A stretch of 64,000 nt of DNA, taken from contig NW_022098076.1 of the NCBI RefSeq assembly GCF_002288925.2, positions 81,179,362 to 81,243,361 on the forward strand. Reading direction: 5' to 3'. The notes below the pieces were generated by a model that made no database searches, had not been told where the DNA came from, and saw only the letters and a list, made by a program, of their open reading frames with translations. Shown in pieces: positions 46,265-59,275 of the stretch. Source of the stretch: Delphinapterus leucas (Eukaryota > Chordata > Mammalia > Artiodactyla > Monodontidae). A program made the position numbers and the translations under genes. Within the stretch, counting starts at the first letter, position 1; the number at the start of each line of letters is the position of its first letter.

Positions 46265-46900
46265 CTTTCCTTCTTTCACGTATTCATTCAGCAAGTATTT
46301 ACTGAATATCTACTATGTGCCAGGTACTGTGTCAAGAGGTGAGGATACCACCAAGAGCAGAACAGAAAAGTTCCTACCCTCATGGGGCACACCTTCTAAC
46401 AGAGGGAGATGGACAGCTAAACAGTATGAATTCTATCCGAGCCCGATGTGTTAAAGCACAAGTAGCACAAAGAGCTATGGGAAAATAAAATAACCTTGTC
46501 TAACGGTCAGGGAACCCTTGGGGAAGTGATCTTCAAGATAGGATCTGAAAGATGAAGAGGATCAGGCAAATGGAAACAGGGAAAGGAAAGGGTAGAGCTA
46601 AGTAAGAATGACCAGGCAGAGGGAACAGTGGACAGGAAAGCCACAGGAAGGAAAGGCAATGGCATCTTCTGCAAACTGAGGACAGCACATGTGGCTGGTT
46701 GACTGGAGAGGAAGAGTGGGGAGAAATGGCACAGGAGAGATGGCAGAGGCAAACAGAAGGAGGGTCTTGTAAGCCAGGGTAAGGAGCTTGGACTTTAGTC
46801 TAAGGGAAAGGGGAATAAAGAAGCCCAAGAATGGAGTAAGACATACAATAGATGACAACAGTGGCCTCCATCACTGTAGCAGTGAGGATGGAGAGAAGTT
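46265..46900 (-). mobile_element. Old LINE-2-like fragment
   Basis: Starts with 'tatttactgaatatctacta' and 'tgccaggtactgtgtcaaga', then has reversed LINE text such as 'ggcagagggaacagtggaca' and 'ccagggtaaggagcttggac'. Diverged. The family call is tentative. Confidence 0.5.
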
Positions 46901-47194
46901 AAAGGAGTCGAAGCTATTTAAGTAGTAGAACCAGTGGGACTTGGTTAGCTGTGGGTGTGAGAGGGAGAGAAGGGTCAAGGATAATTCCCAAGAGTGGTAG
47001 CAAATTTTCTGAGCCAGGGAACCCAGGAAGAGTAGGAGATAAACCACCAAAGAGGAGGGGGCAGTCATGGCGGTGGCAACAGGCTTGGAGACTCAACCAG
47101 GTCATGCTTCAAGATCCTCTGGAATGTAGAGACTGTTCTCCAGCAGAGGCTTAGAATAGAGTTAAGTGAGAAGAACCTTTTAAAATCACTGGCT

Positions 47195-47320
47195 CTAATC
47201 GCATGCTTTTAAATAAAGAAACTGAGGCATATAGATGGGAAATGATTCACCAAGACCACAAAGGAAGTGAGTAAAATCAGATGTAGTATCCAGCCCATGT
47301 CCACCACCCTACAGTGCTTC
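47195..47320 (-). mobile_element. MIR-like remnant
   Basis: 'aataaagaaactgaggcata' and 'caaagg aagtgagtaaaatc'-type text resemble MIR in reverse. Weak. Confidence 0.4.
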
Positions 47321-47399
47321 TCGTGAAGTAAAAGTCAAACTTTTTACCCCTTCCCATCACCTCCCTAGAGCCAATCTGTACAACCTGGAGAGAAAGACA

Positions 47400-50300
47400 G
47401 CATTAGTTATATCCTGCGTTGCTTATCTATTTCTTTTTAAATTTTGGATTCAATAAGAAGAACATTTCAAAATGTCTCAGGAAAAAAGAAATAATACTAT
47501 GTCGATTGGGAGTGTCTCAGTGCTTCACAATAATGAACCACTTTCCAATAATAAACCATACAATCAGCAACGCTTCTATGCAGGGTCCCAATTAATGTTA
47601 TTTTAACACGTACAAAAATTTCATAGTGATTTTTGCTAGATTGTTATAGCCATCTCAAAGGTTTTCAAAATAAGGACAAATAAAAGTATTTTCTTATAAA
47701 ACACAATGTAAAAATTACTAACGGTCTTTTGCATTTTTGATTCCCAGTAATGAATCCCATTTTAAAAAAATAATTTCCAAAATCATAAATTACATTCTTA
47801 AGCAATAATGTGAACTATGTTAAAGAATAGTAGCTCTTACACAATTTTAACCAAAAAACCACACAAATCCCAAATGCAGCAAAGACAAACTGCTTTCCTC
47901 TATTGAACCTCAGTGTCAAGTAAATTAAGTTTCATCAATGGTTTCAAAAAGGAGCATTTTTTTAAAGTGTTTAGTCCTCTCCACCATCCACAGTTCTCAA
48001 AAGAAATATCTTTCTGCAATATAGATAATCCAGAAATATTTTGGAACAATTAAGCATTTTTTATAGATGAAACTGCAATAAATAAGCACCTACATCCTTG
48101 GCTATATAAACCAGTATATGCTAGAACCAAAGTAAGATGGTTTTCCAGTTATGGCAATCTACTTAATTGTGTTAAAGTCTGAACATTTCCATCAATCAAA
48201 ATTTCTGTATTGGTTGATAGTTCAGACCAACCTTTTTCTATGACTGCTTGAACCCTGTTTAGGGTAACTTTAAACTGCAATGATGTTATCGAATGCAAAT
48301 AAACACACATCAGCAGTCAAGTTTTTTCTTCGTGTAAATCATTGGTACTCACTGAAGACAAACCACCCCAACTCCAAGATCTATCCTCAAACAATTCACT
48401 TATCAGTCTTCCTCTTTTAGAAAGCTAAAGCTTTATTCAAAGTTGAATGCAACCAGTTAATTTTTAAAATTTATATCCAAAGTGATCAAGAGGCACCAAA
48501 ATGGCATGCAAAAATTAGAGACTGTTAATAAGGTTTATAATGCCCCAATTTCATGGTGCAAGTTTAGTGTCACTAAATGTTACTGCTCAGCATTGCATAC
48601 ATAAGTGCTTTCATTTCATGCAGTAATTCATTGGTTTTACCCTAATAGCATGGCACCTAGCATGAGGGTACAAGTGACAGGTCAGACTCAAAGAAAATTG
48701 TTCTTAAGAAGTCCCAGGATGGCAGGTCACTGATTATCTGGTTTGAAAATTAGGTATCCAAAAAATACTTAATAATGAGTACAATTTTCCTGACCTTTGA
48801 AAGGTGGAATGGATAGCACAAATGTGGAGTGTAAGGATGTCTATTCAAACTTAAGTAGAATGTTGATTTTGACCCAACCTACCCTGCATCTCCCCTTTTC
48901 CATAGGCTGAACAAAGGCCCTTTAACAAAAAAACAATGTGTGATGAGAGTCAGGTAAAGCTAGACGTGGAGAACCTCCCAATTGAGGCCTAGGTTCATGC
49001 CCCTAAATTTAGGTCCTACCCATGACTCTAGCATGACACAGCAGCCAATGGCTGAGCACACATCCCAAACCCAAATTAGTGGCTGCAAATCTACACTGCC
49101 AACACGGAGGTGGAACCACAAATTATCTCCACAATGCACTTTCAAGTGAGCATGTGTGCTTTGCCAATGCCATAATCACCTTTCTTCCAGTTTTCCAGGT
49201 CCCTGATTCCAAACTAGGGGAGGTTGGAAAAGACAAGACTCTTCTGGATCAAATGAAAGGAAGGGGAGTTTCTAAAGTAAGGATATTAATGGTAAAATTT
49301 ACAAATTGCGTTTGTATGTACGTCCATCTTGAATACTGAATCTTAGGTAAAGTCTTAATTTTGCAGCAGTGTTGTAGGGAATGGGCACTTTGTTTCTAGT
49401 CAGTTGAAAACCACCTTAAACTAACAGCTAAAATTATACAGGCATTAAGCTTATATGTGTACAAGTCAAGTAAAATGAACCTGTGAGAAAACATTCCTGG
49501 AGAAACAAGTGAAGTAAGAATCTGCCTCTGAATGGCCGGCAAAGAAAAAGCCAATGTTGAACAGAAGCCTTTAAATCCGTCAGTGGGCATAGGAAGTAGG
49601 AAATAGTGACCATTACAGCTTTAACATATGTTGATGTACAATTTTCCAAAATACTTCTGAAGATTGTGCCTTTATATTTACAATATATGGTGCTACACTT
49701 CTGGTGTCAAGACAAAATTATTTAGTCTCAGAGTTTATTCCGCTTGGTAAGTGATCCATCGGATACTTCAGATGTGTATTTAATACCGTTCCAAATTACT
49801 TTAACAAATACATGCTTAATACCTCGTTGTCATTCAGAGCCACATCTAACTTCTTATACTTCTAAAAAAAAGTATTTTGGTTACTCACAGGTTGTTCCTC
49901 GACCTATTTTGCTTTGAAGTCTCAGAGAGGGTTTTCTTTTCCCCTTTTGCTTTACTTGTTTCACCCAAGTAGTATACATAATTGAGTTACTTTCTTTTTC
50001 AGAACTTTTGCAAACGATGGTGAATCTGAGGTTAAATTTGAATACTTTCTGTGCCTTCACTAGTTTGAGTATACCAGAAACCTCCATTTCTAACACTGAT
50101 CAAGTACAGAATCAAATGTTACAGGAGAGTTGGTGGTACTAAGTAAAGGTTTTAACAAATGAGAGACAGAGAAAGACTGTCAAACTTTTAACTTCTAGAA
50201 AAACAAAAATAAAGACAAACTTGAGTATAGACACTAGAAAAACTGCATAGCTCTCTAGCGGGTATGCTTGCCAAGTTAAAAAGAAACCAGACAGGTTCCA

Positions 50301-51650
50301 ACTGAGTGGATGCTTTCACTTTTCAAAGTGCCAAACCCAAATAATCCCTCCTCGTAATCATGCCAGTAAATGCAAAATGCACGTCTTGTGGAATTCATGG
50401 TCATATTTCAGTTTTTGGTATAAGGGAAGAATTATTTTTATATCATTTTAGCTGTATATATTTTCATATCTTTTAGCTGATTGTTTTTATATAACTTTAT
50501 GTCCTTTAGCTGTATTTTATATCATTTTAGCTGCATATCATTTTAGATTCCCCTTTTTTCTTTTCTTATTTTTGGAAGTAAACTTTATACTTTCACTATT
50601 CAGAATATATGTAAATACTTATATAGAGATATATAATATATATATGCTGAGATATTGTTCATGTTTACTTTTTATAGTATTTGAAGAAAAAAGTAATAGT
50701 ATAAACAACATTGCAGTGGTTCTCCCAAGGCATCAGTTCAGGTGGTTTTTATTTTCTTCTTCACGTTTTTGGTGTTTTCTCCAAGTTTTCTATAATAATT
50801 ATGTATTAGTCACAATTTTTAAAAAATTTAAGTTACAATTCCTACAGAAATATAGAATATAGTAGCTAATCCAACACAGGAAGGGAAGAACTGGGCTTTC
50901 CGGAATGCTGGATAGCTTGAGGCAGTGGTATTACTCAGGGACACCGGAGCAAGGACTCTGCCACACACCCCAGCCCAGGCCCCAACACACTCCAGCCAAG
51001 AAAATATGGCTTTGCTGATGTTTGCCTTATGTCAAGAAAGAGACTAATACTTGTAAGAATTTCCTTAATCAGAAATGAAAAAATCGGTAACATAAATTCT
51101 TCCCAATGGCAAGATAAGGCCTGAGAACACAAGAAGGTGACATAGGTAGAAAGGGCTTCAAGGATTTGGAGAAGCCCATCTTGTCACCCTGTCATCACCA
51201 GCAGCTGCTAACCAACATCATCCCTGAGGGCCCTGGGAAGCCAGGCTGAGGAGTACTGCTTCTTCTCCTCCCTGTGTAGCCCCATCCCTTTGGATGAGTT
51301 TTAAATTCTAGGCTAATTAATGGGGATTTAATGCTACATGGAAGGGGGATTTTTTTTTTTTTTTTTTTGGTCATTCCAAAGGCCGCTGGAAGCAATACAG
51401 AAGGAAGGACTCTTTCCAATCACTTTTCATTTGAAAGTTGTATGATGTATAAGTTCTCATTTTAAATGACATCTTTTCATTAATGCAGACCTAAATAGGC
51501 CCCTACATTTTGATTCTTTGAGGGCAAATCAACTAGAATGCACTAGAATCATGAACTAGAAAACAATGCAGCTAAATTTCCTTGGAAATATTCAACATTT
51601 TCTTTTCAATAAATGTTGACAGGCTGGTGAAGTTTTAGGAGAGCTCATTA
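47400..51650 (-). other. AP1S3 intron 1, repeat-poor segment
   Basis: For about 4.2 kb I find no CHR, L1, MIR or LTR sequence that I can name, apart from a TTTTAGCTG cluster at 50442-50547 and a 20-T run near 51352. No exon-like frames are seen. Such gaps can hold conserved regulatory DNA, but nothing in the sequence itself proves function. Confidence 0.4.
50442..50547 (+). repeat. Degenerate tandem cluster of TTTTAGCTG
   Basis: Four copies of (T)TTTAGCTG start near 50446, 50471, 50505 and 50525, and a fifth partial copy near 50541. Each sits in similar 'atatcattttagctgtat' context. Confidence 0.8.
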
Positions 51651-51654
51651 GGAA

Positions 51655-52435
51655 GAGCATAACAATTACTCCCACCATTGCTCCCTTACCATCTGTTCTT
51701 AATTCCGCAGCCAGACCGACTGTAGGTCAGAGCAGGTCATTCCCCTCCTCAAACCCTTCTCTCCAAGCAAGCGCCAAGTCCTCACCATGACCTACGCGAG
51801 GCCTTACTCCACATGCCCCTCTCTACCTCTGAGGCCATCATCTACTCCTGCCCTCTGCTCAATGCTCCCTTCCCTCAAATATCTGCTTGCCTCACCCCCT
51901 CACCTCCATTAAGTCTATTAAAAAATCTGCTTCTCAGTAAGGCCTACCCTGAACACTCCGTATAAAATGCGCCACTCTCACGACGCTACCTCAACACTCC
52001 TACTACTGAACGCCGCTCCATTACTTTTCACAGTATTTATTTATTTATTTATTTATTTTTTTTTTTTTTTGCGGTACGCGGGCCTCTCACCGTTGTGGCC
52101 TCTCCCGTTGCGGAGCACAGGCTCCGGACGCGCAGGCTCAGCGGCCATGGCTCACGGGCCCAGCCGCTCCGCGGCATGTGGGATCTTCCTGGACCGGGGC
52201 ACGAACCCGCGGCCCCTGCATCGGCAGGCGGACTCCCAACCACTGCGCCACCAGGGAAGCCCCACAGTATTTTTGACCTACTATTTTACTTATTATGTTG
52301 CTGTTACTCCGCACCCTACAACGTAAGCTCCAGAGCCAATGATTTTGCCTTTTGTTCATTGTTGTTTCCCACTCTTCCAGAACAGTGACCAGCACATACT
52401 AGGTCCTCAAGAAATACCTTCTGAATGAATGGATG
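51655..52435 (+). mobile_element. LINE-2 (L2) 3' end, split by a CHR-1 SINE
   Basis: L2 phrases run in order: 'caggtcattcccctcctcaa', 'cagtaaggcctaccctgaac', then beyond the SINE 'ctacaacgtaagctccagag', 'gaacagtgaccagcacatac' and the terminal 'tgaatgaatggatgaa'. Confidence 0.85.
52039..52262 (-). mobile_element. CHR-1 SINE nested in L2
   Basis: The tail at left includes (ATTT)n and then poly-T. Exact 10-mers 'cacagtattt' flank it (52029-52038 and 52263-52272). CpG-rich, therefore recent. Confidence 0.96.
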
Positions 52436-53924
52436 AAGTTCTATGGCAGATCAACTCTTGTGTGAAAATGATAAAACAACGATTTACTTAATAGTAGTTC
52501 CATAATACAAAAAAGAAAATATAATGTGTAAAATGTAATTACTTAATTAACTTACAATAGAACTGTGAGAATTCAGAAGATTAATGTTAAGAATATTGAT
52601 GGGTTTTGAACTATGTCTAAATCCATTGCTGCCTCATATTTTAATGACAGATTTTGCCTGTGGGAGAGGAGATAAATTAATTTTTTCTGGAAATTGTTGA
52701 TGTACTATCAGCATACAAGTTTGTTTGGTGTCAATCTCTGATGGATAATTCTAGGACAACATACTAAAAGCAACATGAAAACACTATGAATTTTCCTTCC
52801 TGTAAATGTCATTGTAAAAAAAAGGATGCAATGATCCATCATGGCAAAGTCAAGAAAAAGTCTCCCTTAGCCCATTTATTGGTAAGACTATCATAAAGTA
52901 ACTACCATGGGGACTGAACATTTACTTGAACTCAAAACGAAGAAATGAGCATTTAACTTTTCCAACTGGCTACCAAATATCTGTTTTTCCAATACATTCA
53001 ACATTATCCCCTCCTAGAAAATGAGACAGAGACAATAAACAATCAGAAAACAAATAATGGCCAAAAGAAAAGTCTTGACAACACAAAAGTAGACTAGGCT
53101 GTGCATCTGGGATGCACCTAGATTATGAGAATTCCCACGGTACAAAAGCAGAAAACAAGCCTCTAACTAAGGACACCTGAAACTGTAGGTAAGTATGAAT
53201 TGAAATTTAAGAGTTTTCTTAAAGACATTATTAGAGGTAGCCATTTTATTTTTGTTTTTCTGGAAAAACTTAAGTTTTAATTTCCAAGCCACCAAATTCA
53301 GAATGGGGATCCAAGCCTTTGTCATCATCCATCCCCTTCTCTTCTCCTTATGATTTTTCTAGGTGTCCTTCAAGTCACAGAACAGCAGCAATGTCCACCA
53401 GCTGCAGAACGCTAGAATGAGCAAATAACTGATTCCATCAGCGCTAGCATCAAGGGCTTCATAACAGTTTTCCCAATAATGCTTCTATCAGTAATACTGA
53501 GAACAATGTAATAGAACACCTTCTAAAATCAAGAGGCCTTTACAGCTTTGACCATGGCCCTTCTCAAGTCAGGGCTATTGACTGAGTCCACTAGGCTTCC
53601 TATAGTTCATTCAAAATCAATGTTGGAGTTTTTTTGGTTTAGAAATTAGAAAAGAGCTATATGGATCAAAAGCAGAGAGCAAAATCTGTGTGAGCGATTT
53701 TTCTATGACTTTCAAAGCCTGTCGTTTAGAATTGATACCTAGAGATGGAGTACAGCATCTCCATGCGGTATGTTCATGGGCCTTCATCTCCTACCTGAGC
53801 CCAAGAGCAAGAGAACAAATAGATTAAAATCTTGGGGAGAAGAATAAATAGTACAACAAATAACAGTAATTTATTACCATTATACGTTATTTGGAATATC
53901 ATTTGCTACCAGTCAGTTTCCATT
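52436..53924 (-). other. AP1S3 intron 1, unclassified
   Basis: AT-rich. No gene or clear transposon. Confidence 0.4.
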
Positions 53925-54010
53925 TCTTAAGTTGGGGCAACTGAGGGACAGAGACGTTAAGTAACTTGTCCAAGGCCACACAGCTATAGTTGATAGAATT
54001 GGGCTTGGAA
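53925..54010 (-). mobile_element. MIR SINE fragment
   Basis: 'agtaacttgtccaaggccac' followed by 'acagctatagttgataga' is reverse-oriented MIR core. Confidence 0.75.
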
Positions 54011-56229
54011 GCCAGGAAGGTTGGCAGCAGATCCCCAACTCTGAATAACTTTTACCAACTATAGCCCTGTTTGGAGGACACAGCCTGGCTAAGCCCACTC
54101 TGACACAGCCCCTGCATGCCTCTTGTAAGCCATTTTCCAAAATATGGACACTATGAGTGCTAATGTGTGGGACAGCAAAGACAGACAAATCAGCCTCGGA
54201 ATCGGAGGTAACCCCACTGAATGAAATTTAGAATCATGCATTACTCAGACCGTCACAGAAAAACCCCAATGGGTCTGAAAGAGGCATTCTTTATGTGGCT
54301 ATAAGTTTGTATCCCATTACCAGTTCAAGATCCTGGCATACACAATGAATCAATAAAGTCTTATAAATCCTTAAAATATTTTGCAAAAGGCAAAATGGAA
54401 GTGCACAGAATTTTATGAACACTGCATATATTATCTTGTTAGGCATAAGGTTTGAAAAGGTGCCACAATACTTATAGCCTTGTTTGGCCACTTCTTTGTT
54501 TTGTCACATGTTTAGACTATGGAAGTGGCCTGGGCTTTGTGCCCTCTCTGCCTCCCAGCCTCTAACCCCCTGTGGCTCTCATTGCCAGGAAGACTGCGCT
54601 GACCAAGTCAGAGAAAAATCACAGGGAAGAGACCGCGGTGGACACAGCTGGCATTATTGAGCATCCCACCCTCTGTTCTTTGTTTCGTCCATTAACAATG
54701 GTAAGCAGCTGTCCTCTGCCTTTCATTTTCTGTTCTGCTCTGTTTAATTCCCAGCCTAGGAGCAGAGACCATGCCCATCAGTACTGAGCTTAACAAAGAG
54801 GCAGAAACGACAAAGGGCTGGCCTTTCTGCTTCTCAGACATCACCTAATTCTGAAACTGAATACGCTTGGAAGCTAACATTAAAACCATCCCTGGCCGCC
54901 CTCTAGGCCACAATAATCAGGGGCATGTGGCCAAGACAGGTTTTCCAATGACCCTACCAAATAGCACAAATAAAATTCTCACTGATCATGTAAACAGCCA
55001 CCATTTGCGAATATGTAGTCTCATGTTTCAAATATAGTTGTACTTCAATCAAAACGAGGCTTGTACATTAAACAAAAAAATACTAAGACTGTATAGGAGA
55101 TTTCAGGCTGACAATAATAACAAAGACCCAATCTTTATTTTAAATGAATGTGATTTCGTTTTTGATTTGGACTTTTGGACTTTTAAGTCATTCTACCAAT
55201 AGGATAGATAAAGTTAGGAAAACAATACCATTGATTCTGAAAGTAAATATCAACGTTCTATAAACCACATTGGAAAACCTTTGAGAATCTTTTGCTATAA
55301 AACTAGGACATTCATTGGTTCTCCTTGGTTGGTAAATTTCAGTTGTGGCCTCCAGTGTAGGACACATTTTCTTTGAGAGGAAGAGTCTGAAGGAACTCAT
55401 TCTGGAAGAAACCATCCAGGGTTGATTTTGGATGTAATTCAAGGAAAGCAGAGACTGGGTTAAATTCTAGACAGACCCAAGTAATGATTCTTCAGGGTCT
55501 GACTCAACTCTCAGATAACAATCACTTTCCCTCCTAAGTTTATGAACTAACTTCAAATTCCTAAGGACTGCGGTAGAAACAAGCCTAAAATGAATATCGC
55601 ATAGATTTGTGAAACCAACCTAACATGTGAACCTTGTAAGAAAAACTAAGGCAATGGGTCCTAGTTGACTAAAATCTAAAATTTTTTACATTCCACAGCA
55701 AATAGTCCAAGCGCATAAACCATTCTTATGTATACATTATTCTGCATTCCATAGAACACAATACTACTAGAATGAACTTTGTCATCAGCTAGGTTAATTG
55801 GTTAAATTAGGCATGTAAGTAATATATTCAATGATAAATCTCCATGACAGATAGTAGATGATTATTTTTTCCATCCTCATGCATTTGAAAAAACTACTTC
55901 AACTGGTCACTTGTCAAAAGCAGATCAACAGATCAGATGGCCCTTTTTGCACAAAGCCAGGGTTCCAGGCATGAACACGCAGCATTGCTAAAAGAAGCAG
56001 GAAATGTAAGTAGTCACAAGCCATCACCATCAAGACAGCCAGCAGCAAGGAACAGACAGTGAGTGTTCATTTGAGGGCATGGATAGATGCACCATAATAC
56101 CTACATTAATGACTGAGCTGTAAGGCTAGTAAATGGCAGAGAGGGATTCCAACACAGATCTGACTGTAAAGCCTGAGGTCTTCCCATTATCCACACATCA
56201 GTCCTTCCCACAATCAAAGGCAGTCTTCA
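54011..56229 (-). other. AP1S3 intron 1, unclassified
   Basis: No exon or clear transposon. Small open frames show no known product. Confidence 0.4.
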
Positions 56230-56438
56230 GGGCTTCCCTGGTGGCGCAGTGGTTCAGAGTCCGCCTGCCGATGCAGGGGACACAGGTTCGTGCTCTGGTC
56301 CGGAAGCCCGCATGCCGCGGAGCGGCTGGGCCCATGAGGCATGGCTGTGGAGCCTGCGCATCCGGAGCCTGTGCTCCGCAACGGGAGAGGCCACAGCAGT
56401 GAGAGGCCCGTGTACCGAAAAAAAAAAAAAAAAAAAAA
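56230..56438 (+). mobile_element. CHR-1 SINE, deletion variant
   Basis: Sense copy with A-tail. Like the copy at 26791 it lacks the 'agatc' portion ('ggtccggaagcccgcatgcc'). Confidence 0.94.
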
Positions 56439-57472
56439 CTACACTGTTCATAGGTGCACAGTGTAGATGGGACTGCTTTACACTACATGAGTCTTTTGAG
56501 TCTGTGTTGCATAACACTAGGCTCAACAATACTGCAGACTGTTCACAAATGACTACATGCAATCCCCATAACTTGGCAATTAAAATAAGAGTCCATAGGC
56601 AGCGTGATTAGCCCTCTGCAGAAGACATGTTCCAATCAACACAACCACGGTGTGGTCAGAGGACGACATGGCTGGAATGACAACCAGAAAGTGGCTCCAG
56701 GATCTACTCTACAGGAGCCTGTCTGAAGAAAGCTGTGTTAACAGCAGTGGTCTGCTTAGAGTCCTTGATAAAGAAGACAGTTTGGAAGAATTTGTGAACA
56801 CATCTCCAGGGGCAAAGGTGCCCCCATCTGGCCTCTGTGATTATCTGCGGTTGACTTCTTTACCTCAAGTGGAGACAGATGCAACAGCTATGAGTTATAT
56901 GACACTAGAGACATTGTCACCGGCCCACCAACTCTCACTACTCCGGTCCTAAGCCCCCCAAAACTCTTCTGGTCATCATCTAACTGCTCAGGGGGCCTTT
57001 CCTCCAGGAAGATGCAAATCTGCTGACCGACTAAAATGAACGCAGCGTTCCACACGACAATGATATTAATCAGTAGAAATGGCCCACTGCATGGCAGGCA
57101 CAATGTTGGGTATGTTTATATGCATTATATTGCTTAAGCCACATATCGAGGCAATGTACCAACATTAAAGACAATAATAATAAATTAAGTTTCTGACACT
57201 TAAAAGACTTTCCCGGAGTCATCAAGCTACAGATTGCAGGGCTAAGTACTGAATTCAGGTAGCATTCTATAGTTTTACAAGAAATGTCCAAGGTCTAAGG
57301 ATAATCTGGAAGAGAAAGGTAGACTTGTTGGTAGACTTCCTAAAAGTATATTTTGGATTTATAAGCATTGCTCTAAGGACAAAGTGCAGAAATTTTAGCA
57401 GATTTCCGAAAGGATTCTTATCCCAGAAAACTTTAAGAATCACCAGCTGCTTTGAAGAGGACGTTATTTAAG
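56439..57472 (-). other. AP1S3 intron 1, unclassified
   Basis: Includes a 100-codon open frame at 56650-56952 with no recognised domain or splice signals, and MIR-like text at about 57075-57285 ('catggcaggcacaatgttgg'). Confidence 0.4.
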
Positions 57473-57581
57473 AGACATGGGGACATATGTATATGTATAA
57501 CTGATTCACTTTGTTATAAAGCAGAAACTAACACACCATTGTAAAGCAATTATACTCCAGTAAAGATGTAAAAAAAAAAAG
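57473..57581 (+). mobile_element. 5'-truncated LINE-1 3' end
   Basis: About 100 bases nearly identical to 5540-5646 ('ataaagcagaaactaacaca'), ending in A's. It is the same L1 lineage as the left-edge element. Confidence 0.93.
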
Positions 57582-59174
57582 ATAAAGGATATTAAAAAAA
57601 ATAGTCACAGATTTAAGCCTCAGTCATGGAGAAATAGTTTACACATATTTTAATTGCCAACAAAGTAATTTCAGGGCAGTTACATGATAGTGAGTCTGGC
57701 CTTCTGCTCAAATCTCATTAGATAACCCCTTTCTGGGCCCTCTCTATTCTTATAGCGTGATGAGACTAAGGCTGGGCAGTAAATAAACGCGCACCGGCTA
57801 GAGTGCACCCGTTCTCTACCTGGCAGTCTCCGGCTCCCTACACAGCTCAGGGAACACCAGACAACACCCAGCACTGGCCTGGCCCATCTTGGGTTCATGG
57901 CAATCAGCCATGTGCAGGCTGAAGATGGTTGACATCTTCAAGTCTGAAAACTTGTTTCTTTTTTCATTAGACCTGACAAATAGTATGACTTTTTTAAGGG
58001 GAGGATGTGACACATATTTTGGGGTCACTTTTGTGGGAAATAATCATTCTTTACGTCATCCAGCAGAGAAAAAACAGGCAATGAAAGAAAAGCACACTCT
58101 ATTTTTCTCAATTCTTTCCCTTGCCTAACATTTTAAATGCTTATTTAAAACTCAGAAATCTAACCTAATTTAGCAATGTATAACTACAATATAAACTGTA
58201 AAGTCATCAGCACCCATAAATAAATATGGCAGTTGGCAGTAAAACTGATGTTTAATTATAAATCTTTCAAGGATGTTACCAAAAAAATACCACTCCAAGA
58301 TGCTTTGGTCTATTATATCTCAATAAAACTGGGAAGAAAAAAGAAGCTTTGGAAAGAAAAGTTCTATTCTGGTTGTGATTATTTCACAGTTAATTAAAAA
58401 AGGATTTGTGCCCTTTTTTTTGGGGGGGGGGGTCACTTTTTCAAGGTCCAAAATTTTTAGCTTCCATGTCTAAGACTGTAGTACAGAATATAATTCTAAA
58501 TTGGAAGTATATTATGGAAGCATTCATGTTGTAAATATTTGCTAAAAACATAATGATTATTACAGTTAGTTATCTTAAATATTCTGTTCTTGAACTCTTA
58601 CTGATAAAACACAATTGTCCTCACTGGTTATAAAAAGCAGCTCAGAAAAATGAGATTTAAAACTGACTTTGTTTAAAAGTCTTGACATAATTCTTTTTAG
58701 AAAGATTTAGTGGGGTCTTTAAAATATCAATGTTTTGATCCCAAAACTGACTTATGTGCAGCAGAGATGGCGCTAACGCAAATTTTATTGGCATAACGTT
58801 TGCTAAACAGTTGCTCCAAAAATTACATTCTATCATGATTTAAAAGGCATTTTTGACATTGATTTTACTAATAAATATGGATCAACATCAGTTAATCAGA
58901 CAAGCCCATTATTACAAAGCAAGTCACTTTACAAAGGTTTTTTCTCAGACCAAAGGTTATTTGTCTTACAATTGACACAGGATAAGTCTTTTACCAAATG
59001 CTTTACACAGGAGCAAGAGTTGAAGTTTTCACATTGGTCCATTACGTTTTAAAATATTTTATTTTTCAATAAGTTTAATGGTTTGAATTTTAACAAGCAA
59101 TGACATATAGCTGCTCAATAAATAAATATATTTGGCCTGAATTTCCTTAAAAAAATGACTATGGGTGTTAACTG
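57582..59174 (-). other. AP1S3 intron 1, unclassified AT-rich DNA
   Basis: A T8/G11 run lies at 58414-58432. No gene or clear transposon. Confidence 0.4.
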
Positions 59175-59275
59175 GACTTATTGCAGTGATCATTTCACAA
59201 TATATACATATACTGAATCATTATATTAGTTACACCTGAAACTAATATAATGTTATATGTCAGTTATATCTCAAA
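59175..59275 (+). mobile_element. L1 3'-end fragment
   Basis: 'cagtgatcatttcacaatat' through 'ttatatgtcagttatatctc' followed by A's is L1 3' UTR text of an older type. It contains a 12-bp-arm inverted repeat (59220-59251). Confidence 0.75.

Noticed and set aside
47440..48600. Possible antisense processed pseudogene or old 3' UTR copy
   Set aside because: Composition looks UTR-like, but there is no A-tail, target duplication or coding remnant to support it.
56650..56952. 100-codon open frame on the plus strand
   Set aside because: No known domain, splice sites or poly-A; frames of this size are expected by chance over 64 kb in six frames.
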